DNA of 64,000 nucleotides. It comes from Acanthamoeba sp. SK_2022b. Taxonomy: Eukaryota > Discosea > Longamoebia > Acanthamoebidae. The stretch spans positions 108,250-172,249 of the forward strand of contig JANDJZ010000046.1 of assembly GCA_027943245.1 (NCBI GenBank). Reading direction: 5' to 3'. This document shows, one piece after another, positions 1 to 8,707 of this stretch. The position numbers were made by a program, and so were the translations under genes. The stretch's first letter is position 1. Each line of letters opens with the position of its first letter. The notes beneath the pieces are model-generated. The model saw only the letters and a program-made list of their open reading frames with translations, searched no databases and was not told where the DNA came from.

Positions 1-471
1 CTTGACTACGACGGCGACGACGTGGAGGACGTGTTCTGCCTCACCTTCCAGGTACACTCGACTCCTGTGGCATCGCACGCGCCAAGCAATCCCCAGCACA
101 TGCATTCGCTCACGCTGCGCTGTGTAGACGGAACACGACACCTTTGGCGAGAGGGTCGTGTACGACCTCAAGCCCGGCGGGGAAGACATACCAGTCACCA
201 ACGCCAACCGAAAGGGTACAGCCTTGTCCAGCCTTGTTCTCTTTTCTGTTGTTCTGGTTGGTTCTTATTAGTCCTTATTGTAAGGATTTTGTTCCAATTT
301 GCCCCAACTATTCTTATCTCAACGTGTATTATCCGTCCGCAATGCAGAATACGTTGACCTCTACGTAAAGTACATCCTTGAAGATTCGATTGCTCCGCAG
401 TTCAGCGCATTTGCTCTGGGCTTCAAAACCGTTTGTGGTGGCCCGGTGCTTCAGGTTTGTACGCGCGCGCG

Positions 472-524
<53 letters not shown>

Positions 525-1020
525 TCGATCTGTGCTGAGCGCGTAACAACATTCGATGCAAGCAGCTGTTCCGGGGCGAAGAGTTGGAACAGCTCATCTG
601 TGGCAGTGCCGACCTCGACTTCAACGAGCTCGAGAAGATCGCAGTCTACCTAGAGGGATACAACGCGCAGCATCCCACCATCAGGTATAGATGATCCCCG
701 CGCTAAGCTGACGCACGCCCATCTTTTGTAGCATCGCTCAACCAAGTTGTCGCAGAGCGTTCTGGGAGGTGGTCCACGAGCTATCGGTGGAACAGAAGAA
801 ATACCTTCTCGCCTTCGTCACTGGCAGCGACCGTGTGCCGATCAAGGGCATCTCAAAGCTTACTTTTATCATCCAGCGCAACGGCCCCGACACCGACCGG
901 CTGCCCACGTCCTTCACCTGCTTCTCGCGCCTGCTTCTGCCTGAGTACTCTAGCAAGGAGAAGCTCCAGAGGATGCTCACCACCGCCATTGACAACGCTC
1001 GTGGCTTTGGCCTATGTTGA
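1..1020 (+). CDS. HECT-type E3 ubiquitin ligase, C-terminal part (5' end outside window)
   Basis: The window opens inside the HECT catalytic domain, which takes ubiquitin from an E2 as a thioester and passes it to substrate lysines. Exons joined by eye read [15 protein letters not shown], then [11 protein letters not shown], then [14 protein letters not shown], then [12 protein letters not shown], then [20 protein letters not shown]. The last exon carries [18 protein letters not shown], whose Cys is the expected catalytic residue, and the frame ends GFGLC-stop, very close to the usual GFGL(L) end of HECT ligases. Introns are short GT..AG; one holds a long (GC)n(AC)n microsatellite. The order and spacing resemble UBE3A/HECTD-type ligases, but the N-terminal substrate-binding region lies outside the window, so the subfamily cannot be assigned. 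High confidence for HECT; exact exon ends are approximate. Confidence 0.9.
462..522. repeat. (GC)n(AC)n microsatellite inside a HECT-gene intron
   Basis: An alternating GC run passes directly into an AC run of about 40 bp. It starts ten bases after a consensus splice donor and ends before the next HECT exon, so it is wholly intronic. Purine-pyrimidine alternation of this length is a typical Z-DNA-forming sequence. Translations of it as Thr-His or Val-Cys repeats are artefacts. Confidence 0.9.
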
Positions 1021-1054
1021 ACAGAGCTTTGCGTGAAGAAAGGGCGTAGGCAGT

Positions 1055-1275
1055 ATTCCAGTAACCGTAATAACGTGGTGTTTTTTTTCTCGTGGCGTCT
1101 GGTGGTAAACAAACCACACCAAGAAAATTTGTGGTAAACACCGACAAGCGTGCTTTGTGGTTGGCTGGTGTTGTGGAAGCGACATTTTGCTTACCAGTTT
1201 TTTTCATAGATGATTTATGGCCAAAAGCCAAAAAACAGTTGAATAGCAATATTACGGTTACCGGAGTATAGGAAT
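1055..1275. mobile_element. MITE-like element or left long inverted repeat of the hAT transposon
   Basis: The outer end reads GTATTCCAGTAACCGTAATA and the inner end TATTACGGTTACCGGAGTAT, so about 20 bp of imperfect terminal inverted repeat bound a 210-220 bp unit. A recognisably similar unit lies at about 3771-3996 in the opposite orientation; shared inner blocks include GCTTTGTGGTTGGCT and its complement there. The pair brackets the transposase gene. It may be the long terminal repeats of one element or two independent MITEs. I saw no clear 8-bp target duplication at the outer ends. A small hairpin (CCACGG..CCGTGG) lies just after it, near 1335. Confidence 0.6.
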
Positions 1276-1512
1276 AACGCCGGGTAGTAAAGTCGCGGCT
1301 TGTGGCTAAGTCGCGGTTAAGCCGCAGGAAAAAACCACGGCTCGCCGTGGCTAACCGCCAAGTCATTGAATTTTTTTTTTATTAATGGGGGGCACAGCTA
1401 TATAGGTCTGAAGGGGAAGACCTGGCAGGGTTGATCGCCATGATTTTCAGTCCAATTACACTGGAAAAGGGTGAGAGTTCATAGAGGTGAAAAAAAACTG
1501 GAATGTGGGAAT

Positions 1513-3542
1513 TTACTGGGGTGCATGATGAGCATTGCAAGCCAGGAACATCAGCTGGGAGACAGAGTTGCCAGCCAGAGAGCTGCAATGCTTACTGACC
1601 AGCCAGCCTCCTTTAGAGAACACACGTTCACAGGGAACAGAGGAGGCAGTGATGCACAGATACTGCTTGGCCAGCTTGGAGAGATGAGGATAGAGGACTG
1701 CATGGGTCTTCCACCAGTCCAGGGCAGGGATCTTGGTGCGTAGATCAAGAGGGGCAGTATTGTGGTAGTGGCAGATCTCTTGCTTGAGGTGTAGCATTGC
1801 TGCTGTGGTAGACTCAGGAGCAGTAGGGAATAGAGATGCTGACCTGTTGACCAGAGCTTCCCCAAAGAGCAGGCTTGCTTCCTCTCTTTCCTTCTGACTC
1901 ATCTGAGAGCAAGCAGGAGAGGGAGGGGCTACAGTAGTACCAAGCTGAGGCTCTAGCTCCTTGTAGGCAAGATCACGAGCTTTCTGAGCCAGGGCATCCC
2001 CTCCAGAAAGGAAGGCAAAGTCCTTCATGCATGCATCCAGGTAAACTGCCAAGAGGAGGTGGTTGGGGATGTTGCTTATAATGGTACCCCAACAGTCAGA
2101 GAGATCTGCCCTCAGAGCTTCCTTGAAGGTATAGGTGAGGGGAGTATCATCCTCTGAAGGTGCAAGCTTAGTGAAGAGGATGGTAACAACCATTTGCATC
2201 ACCTGGCTAATAGTGGATGCAGACTGGGAAGAGATAACCTTGGTAGCCTGGCGTAGAGGGAGGAGGACTGTAATGATATCTGCCACCACTACCCACTCAT
2301 AGTTGGTGAGAGCAGGAGGAGGCACTTTCCTGGTAGTCCTCTTCTGGCGCAGCTCCTGTAGGGCAGAAGTGACAGCAGCCCTGGACTTTTGTAGGCAGAT
2401 CAGCATCTTGCAGCAGGAGCTCCACCTGGTCTTATTGTCAATCTTCAGCTTCTTAGTACTCTCCTTGGAGATAGCCAGTTGCTTGCTGAGCTCCAGAGCT
2501 GCAACAGGAGATTGCCTGAAGAAGCTTGCTATAGCTTTGGCCTTCTGGAGTATGGGAACAAGAGACTCATGCTGTAAGCTCAGATGTACAGAGTGATTCA
2601 GTGCATGGGCTACGCAGAGAAGCCAAGGAGCAGGAATAAGTGGAGCAGCAGCACTACAGTTTGCTGCTCCATCAGTAGTCACACAAACCACAGAGGGAGT
2701 AGGAATGTGCCAACTTGAGGCTGCCTTCTTCACTTGCTTGTAGTTTGCTGACTCAGGCTCCTTCACTGCCACAACAGAGAGAAGAAAGGACTCCAGCTCC
2801 CATGCAGGAGTGATACCATGCACTACAGGTAGTGAGTAAAGTAGGGGTAAAGCAAGAGGAGTAAAGGGCATACCCATGATTGCAAGGAAGACCACATTTG
2901 CCAGGCTGGTCCAACTGTCAAGACATAAACCAAAGAAGGGGATACCATTGATCTTCTTCTGCATAGCCTCCTTGAGCTCAGCTTCACGCTCACCAAGAAG
3001 ACAGGCACACAGAGTACGCTGGCTTGGTACTGCATATTGAGGGTGGAGATATGCAACAAAGGCACAAAATGCTGCACTGTCAACAAGGGACAAAGGAACA
3101 CCACTTGATATTATAAACTGGCTAAGCTGGCAGTGCGCCTCTTCCTCAGAGAAGGAGCCTTGGCCTGTGAGTAAAGTATAAGAATCATTCCTCCAGCTGG
3201 ACACAATGTGTGGGAGTGTACCTTGATCAGGATGTTCAGCATTTATATGGAGGTGCAGGGTTGATGTTTTGTGGCTGAACTCTTTACCACACTTCTTGCA
3301 GCGGTTTGAATGCTCCCCTTCAATAAAGTGACTCCAAACATCACTCTTCCTCTTCTTGCTCCTGCATCACAGTTATGCTCAGCTGCACCAACAATACATT
3401 CTTTATTTTGATGTTTAGATTACCTGGAGATGATTGAAACCACTTCATCTTCAGGAGTGATTAGCTGCCTAGACACTTCAACCCTAGACTGGCATGTGCG
3501 CCTGTGCTGAGGAAGGCTTGGTGAGCATTCGTCTCTCTCCAT
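1513..3542 (-). CDS. hAT-family transposase with BED zinc finger
   Basis: This is a DNA transposase of the hAT superfamily, apparently full length in two exons: 3542-3424, a 62-bp GT..AG intron, then 3361-1513, in frame, 655 residues from the first usable ATG. The N-terminus has a BED finger (CKKCGKEFSHKTSTLHLH then INAEH). The RNase-H-like core shows LCLDSWTS (first Asp), VTTDGAAN (second Asp), LCVAHALNHSV (the Cys/His pair) and NKTRWSS. The C-terminal dimerisation region reads SSVPCERVFSKGG with the catalytic Glu and ends with FLACN. All expected catalytic positions are present and the core has no stop, so the copy looks recent. Codon use is more AT-rich than in neighbouring host genes. The 5' frame has no ATG further upstream before a stop. 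It is flanked by an inverted repeat pair. Confidence 0.88.
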
Positions 3543-3770
3543 CCTTGCTGTGCCACTTGCGTGCAGAGAGACACACTCAACGTGCACAGTTGCTGCACAA
3601 TCGTGCACATTTTTGACATTCCAGACTTTTTGAGGCTAACCATGGTTTAAGGTCGGTCGGAGGACTTTTTTCTATGGCTGCCACACCCAGCGTTATATAG
3701 GAATAAGTAACCTGCTGTCACCAAGAAGGAACTGGACCAGATAAAATGCAGTCTTCATATGTTATTCCTA

Positions 3771-3996
3771 GATGCCAGTAACTGTAATAATGTGGAGAAA
3801 CTTGTCTTTGGGTTTTGGCCCACAAGCCTTGTTTTAACGCCCCAGAAGAGCATTTGACTTACTGCAAAAAAACCATAAACAAAATCATGCTTACAGCAAA
3901 CGAGCCAACCACAAAGCAAGCTTGCTTTGAGTTACCACGAATTTTCATGGTGCAGTTTGGTTGTCGCCAGCAAGAGTGCGAAAAAAACACCATCGA
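3771..3996. mobile_element. MITE-like element, inverted partner of 1055-1275
   Basis: Read on the minus strand this unit runs from GTATTCCTCGATGGTG through GCTTTGTGGTTGGCT to TATTACAGTTACTGGCA, matching the order of blocks in 1055-1275 with many substitutions. Its inner edge, with TAGGAATAAC on the complement, also matches the inner edge of the other copy. It ends about 35 bp from the 3' end of the tRNA-Ala gene. It carries no coding sequence I would accept. Confidence 0.55.
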
Positions 3997-4032
3997 GGAA
4001 TACTTAAAATTGCGCAGAAGATTAAAATGAGT

Positions 4033-4105
4033 TGGAGGAGAAGGGTATCGATCCCTTTACCTCTCGCATGCTAAGCGAGCGCTCTACCATCTGAGCTACA
4101 CCCCC
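4033..4105 (-). tRNA. tRNA-Ala (anticodon AGC)
   Basis: On the minus strand a 73-nt cloverleaf can be drawn: acceptor GGGGGTG, D arm GCTC..GAGC, anticodon arm CTCGC-TTAGCAT-GCGAG with anticodon AGC, variable AGGTA, T arm AAGGG-ATCGATA-CCCTT, acceptor 3' strand CTCCTCC and discriminator A. G3 faces U70, the wobble pair that is the main alanine identity element, which supports the assignment. Position 6 faces 67 as U:U, a single mismatch. No intron; CCA is not encoded. A hAT element lies immediately past its 3' end. Confidence 0.93.
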
Positions 4106-4194
4106 TCACTATTACTATGATGTGTCTCATTCAGTACCGTTGCCAATTAGCCGACAAACAAAACAGACACAAGCGCTGCTTTTGTATCAATCGC

Positions 4195-4380
4195 ATGGAG
4201 AACGTGCCGGACGAACTGGCAGTGAGCATCTTTCAATGGTTTAACAGTGTGAGTGACCTGGTTTGCTGCTCCATGGTGTCTCGGAGGTGGTAAGCAATCG
4301 CTTCCAGCAGTGACCTCTGGACGCCCCTTTTCGTCCGTCGGTTTGGCGGCCTGCCCGATCCACATAAAATGCAATATTTA
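4195..4380 (+). pseudogene. F-box domain gene with an in-frame stop (pseudogene or sequence error)
   Basis: From the ATG at 4195 the frame reads MENVPDELAVSIFQWFN, then VCCSMVSRRW, a TAA at 4291-4293, then AIASSSDLWTPLFVRRFGGL in the same frame. Together this is a complete F-box, the Skp1-binding motif of SCF ubiquitin ligase substrate receptors, interrupted by one stop where families usually have Tyr. Removing 18 nt (GT..AG) would also restore the frame, but that is far shorter than other introns here. A TAC-to-TAA change or base-call error is the simpler reading. Downstream exons of the gene could not be resolved. Confidence 0.5.
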
Positions 4381-5307
4381 TGGATGGTACACACTGTCAT
4401 CTTCTCTATTCTTTCCATCATCTGACCGTTGCCAATGGTGAGGTGGGTAAGGAAAATGAGAAAATCAGGCTGTGGGAGAAGCGCATCGCGAGAATCGAAC
4501 GCTCTTAAGAGCTCCCCAAGTAACCCCAAGTACGTCTTGCGGCCCCCACGTACTTTTTCGGCCGCCTCCGCCTCACGTTCGATCTTAGTGCTCTCCTTAC
4601 GCTTGTGCTGAAGCATCAGAAGGGCGAACTGGAAGTATCTTTCATCACACGTCAGTCGTCACCCCGCACACTTCTTCCTACTCCTGGTCCATTGTCTCAT
4701 ACCTACCATCAGGCAGGCATATGTGGGGCTCCCTTGCTTGGGTCTTTCCTGTAGTAGTGGCCTACAGCGTGGGCCTCCGGCAAGCTCTGATAGCAACTGT
4801 GCTGGTGCGAATGCCCTTTGTACCCCTCTTTCATCTCCGCACAAATAATGCTCACACCTCCTAGCTCAGTGTCGCGCTTCTGCACGTATGAATCGTACTA
4901 CGACGAGCTGATGCTACAGCCCAGGCCCAACAAGGATCGTCTGCGCTCTGTTGCTCGCTGCTTCGTCTCAGGTACTGTCCCGCCGTCTTTGGAGCGCTGG
5001 TGATGACTTGCCCCATTCAGGCCTCGCCGTATGCGCCGCGACCGCGTTGTTGAGCTGGGTGTCGGGCGCCGGTGCGAACGCATCGATCCACAAATCGATC
5101 GAGACAGTCAGGACGCTCATCGTTACTGGGTAGCGAGGCCCTTTTGTGTCGACAGGTCGGCAATAAAGTGTCACACCGAGCTGGCTGTGTCATGTCGTTC
5201 ATCGTAGTTGACGCCATGGTGCGGCTTCGGGAATGCTCACCTCTCGTTCCTTCAGCACACCTACCCGAGCGTTACCAACGCGAAGCCTGAGCTCAACAAA
5301 TTGAAAG
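4381..5307 (+). other. Unresolved, partly coding stretch between the F-box and the GEX1-like gene
   Basis: Several exon-like segments are visible but do not form a protein I recognise. One is APTYFFGRLRLTFDLSALL at about 4550. Another, near 4865-4975, reads SVSRFCTYESYYDELMLQ then RPNKDRLRSVARCFVS and is bounded by good splice sites. A third near 5020-5130 is open in two frames. They could be the rest of the F-box protein or a separate small gene. An antisense frame at 4233-4616 looks less convincing. No function is assigned. Confidence 0.3.
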
Positions 5308-7760
5308 ATGACAAGCCCCAAGCAAAACTACGCGCAGATCCTCATTCTGGTTATCACGCTCTTGTGCGTCTACTCGAAGGCTCAGTACCAACTCGATCGT
5401 GCGGCGCCGAGTCGAGAAGCCCGCGGCAAGAGTATATTGTTCCTCTTGCTCCTTCCCAGCTCGTTCGCTGACAGTTATATGGTTGGTGCCCAGGTGTTCT
5501 GGACAGAATCTACAGAGACGTAGAGCTCAGCCAGTCAGTGCACAGCCTGTGCTGGAAGCAAGCTGTGGATAACCTCATCCAAGGATGCAAGGCCATGGAC
5601 GGTAAGGACTCACTTGAATTTTCTACTCGATCAGCTATGCGCTCACTCTGACGGCCACAGATGAAGAGCGAAGCAAGTTTGCGATGCAACTGGCCAACTG
5701 CCATTTAGAGCGCTCCGGCCTCTCCGTGCACCCGTGCACCAATGACATGGAACTCATTGAATGGTATCCCTTTCCTCTTACTCCCTTCGTACATTTACCG
5801 CTCCTCATTTATCAGTTGTCGCGCAGCACCAGACCGATCGCCAACAACCCGATCGCATTCAACGCCTACACGGGTGAGCTCTCCCCCTGGTTGCATTAGT
5901 GGCGTCTGAGTGACTGAGTGGTCTTTGGTGTGCAGAATTCCTACTGCATTCGGAGAACATCTGTTACTTCGTGCAGAGTGTCTACTTCCAGGAGAAGACG
6001 GAGCAGACCATATCTTCCTTGGCCTTTACCGCCACTGCAACGCTCGAATCCATGGAGGACCTGCAGGAACTTTCATCGAGCATGAATCGAATGCTGTACG
6101 GAGAAATATCATATGCTCACTTCTCTGTGTGTTGTGCACTAATTTCCCCTCCAGCTCGCACACGGTGCAGGCGCAGAACGAACTGGCCAGCAGCCAGGTG
6201 GCCCTTCGCGAGACGATTGACGAGATCAAGGACGATCAGCTCGAGGGCTTGCAAACCCTGCAGGCTCACTTTGGAAAACTCCAGCTCCTTTCAGGTATCA
6301 CGACCCTCCGCCACAATTCCACGTTCAGGCTAATATGACGACGTGTTGTCGTGATGCCAGGCCACATACAAGCAGGCGTAGAAGCCACAATAGAGGGCCA
6401 GCAGGCGATTCGGGATCGACAGTCGGAGTTTCGCGATCAGCAGGAGCGCATGCACGCGCAAGGGCTCGATTTCTTCAAGCACCTGAGTAGCGAATCTGCC
6501 TTTGTACGCGAGCAGATGCAAGTACGTGTTATTCATCTCGATCACCGATATTAGAGGGAACTGGGTCTGATGGACCGCGTTATGGTTCTCCTCCACAACC
6601 AAGTATTCCACCAAAGCGCAGGGCATGCTGCTGGAAGAACAAAAATCTATAATGCAGCGGGTGCAGAGCATCAAAGAATTTCAAGGCCAGCTCGTGGAGT
6701 CACAGCAGGAGTTCTTTGATCAACAGCAAAAGCTCCACGACAACACCAAACAGGTCCATTCCAATCACCATCTGAAAAGCGGTTTTCTGGAACGTGTGCG
6801 GTTGATTCTCACGCTCAATCAATCACAGCAATTGCTGGAGATTATCACCGACTCTACGACAGCTAGCCATCACCTGCACCAGCTCGTCCAGACACAGACA
6901 TCAGCTTTTCAGAATGCGGTGGACAATATCGGCGAGCTGGCCACTAAGTGAACTGCACTTCCTTCTCAAACTCACGCTCTTGGCTGCTCTCACCACAGTT
7001 AACCAACAGGTCTGAGAACACTATTGCGGCCATCCAGGAGCAGCACTTGCGGCTGTCTTCCCTACAGGCCGAACTGATAGGAAGCGTGGAGAAGGTCGCG
7101 GAGTTCCAGAGATCGATACTGGGTAGGCTCCGCCTTGCTTGTCCATTTGTGCGCCGGTGTGGCCCAGCCAGCTCATCATGCGCCTTCACAGGAGAGTTCT
7201 GCGACGTCAAGTCGATCGGCTTCTACAGCGCATTCCTCATCGCCACCTTTGTGCTCACGTCGTTCTCTTTCTCGGGTTCTGCGCGATGGCGGATGCTTAT
7301 TGGTATTGCTGACCCTCAGCCTTAACCTTGATCCGCTTGTCGTCTCACCGCCCCATTATTCGCTACCAGTTGTCGTCGCCGACGCACTCATCGAGAAGCT
7401 GCTACGCTCGTACAATTTGCGCTTTTTTTGGTGGGACAGCACCGACTCCCTCATCATCACCGCCCGCTGGGTGCCTTCCCCGCTGGCCAACTTGTTTGAG
7501 GCGCGGCACACGTGGGGCCACCTTGTTTCTCTGACCACTCCTCTTCTCTCTTTGGCGAATCGGAATAGGTGAGCGTGCTTGCGGCCGCACTGGTGCTATT
7601 CTGCTGCACGGTAGGACACAAGGACCTGGCCCAGGACAACAACCGGCTGCTGCTGGCCATGGAGGAGAGGAACGCCCGCATCCTCGACCACCTGCGACAT
7701 CAGGAAACCCTGTGGAGCATGCAGCTGAAGGAGATCGCCGACAAGCACAGACGCGCGTAG
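5308..7760 (+). CDS. GEX1/Brambleberry/Kar5-family nuclear-membrane fusion (karyogamy) protein
   Basis: The protein begins with a signal peptide (NYAQILILVITLLCVYSKAQ). The luminal Cys-rich domain typical of the family follows: LCWKQAVDNLIQGCKAM, MQLANCHLERSGLSVHPC, then after an intron CTRPIANNPIAFNAYT and EFLLHSENICYFVQS. A long coiled coil comes next (QAQNELASSQVALRETID, QQAIRDRQSEFRDQQERM). The C-terminal block begins FCDVKSIGFYSAFLIATFV and is followed by a second hydrophobic segment (VSVLAAALVLFCCTVG) and a short basic tail. This order matches GEX1, Brambleberry and Kar5, nuclear-envelope proteins needed for fusion of nuclei after gamete or embryonic fusion. About ten exons. Around 6625 the frame needs either a 19-nt intron or loss of one G in a GGG run, so check for a base-call error there. 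Confidence 0.85.
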
Positions 7761-8707
7761 ATCCCCATCAACACTGCCCTTCTCTGAAAGGCCCCTGTAG
7801 ATAAGCGTCGCGCAACTGTTGTTCAAACAGCTCTCCGCACAACTGTTGCTTGAAGAGCCGTAGTGTGTGATTGGGCAAGTTAAAAAACAACATTGCAGCG
7901 CATTGATTCGCGTTCTGCAGTCGTAACTGGCCAAGTGACCCCCCAGTCACGTCGTGTCACCCGGAAGGGAACGCCCAGCAAGGGGGAAGTGGCAACGACA
8001 GAGGCTTAGCCTCTTGGCTTCCGGATGATCCGAGACTGAGGGCAAGGGTTTCCCCGCAGCCAAGCACAGAGTCTTTTCTGGGCCGAGTAGAGCAAGCCAC
8101 CGTGTTTGCCTTTGTTCGTTGACGTTAGCGGATGGGAGCGACAGGCTTCGCTGTCCCTCAGCTGCGCTGGGTTCCCTGCAAGGAAAGGGCGTGGGGTTGT
8201 CGCCCGCACTTGGCGCAGGGCAAGGGGATTGGCGCCGTGTTGGCCACGAGTCCCACCCGTGCCAGCCGGCCTCCAGAGGCGAGAATGAAGCGAATGCCTG
8301 CCCGGCCTAATCAATAGCAAACCGGGAGGAACTGCAACACGACCGCGGCCCAAACCCAGATTAGCCCGCCAGGAAGGACCCGTGTGGCGCTGATCGCGGC
8401 ATGCTGCTGGCTGTCATGTCAGCGCCCTTCATGTCAACACGGTCAGAGCGACCTTACGCGAACCTCTCGGCCAGTTTATTTTGGGCGACGTCGCGCTGCC
8501 ATTCGGGAAGGCCCAGGGCGAGCGACATTCCCCGACAGGTCCGCAGACGGCCAAACCGCAGACCGGGCCCGCTGCGCCCGTGACCCTCTCTCGCCCTGCT
8601 CAAACCTCACTTGCACTTGCACGCGAGAGAACGACCGGCCCTCCCCTCAGCATCGCATCAACAAGTTCAGACCGTCCAAAAGACGTCGAGCAAGGAGGCG
8701 AGAAGGG
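7761..8707. other. Intergenic and probable 5' UTR
   Basis: There is about 950 bp between the GEX1-like stop and the first ATG of the CBS protein. The last 320 bp are open in the CBS frame but have no ATG, so they are taken as leader. I see no RNA gene, repeat or mobile element here. Confidence 0.5.

Noticed and set aside
4233..4616. Minus-strand 127-residue frame overlapping the F-box gene
   Set aside because: The charged helical sequence looks plausible, but it overlaps the F-box exon antisense and has no homology I recognise.
8006..8353. Small frames on both strands upstream of the CBS gene
   Set aside because: Arg/Pro/Gly-rich, overlapping in many frames, with no conserved motif; typical of GC-rich leader DNA.
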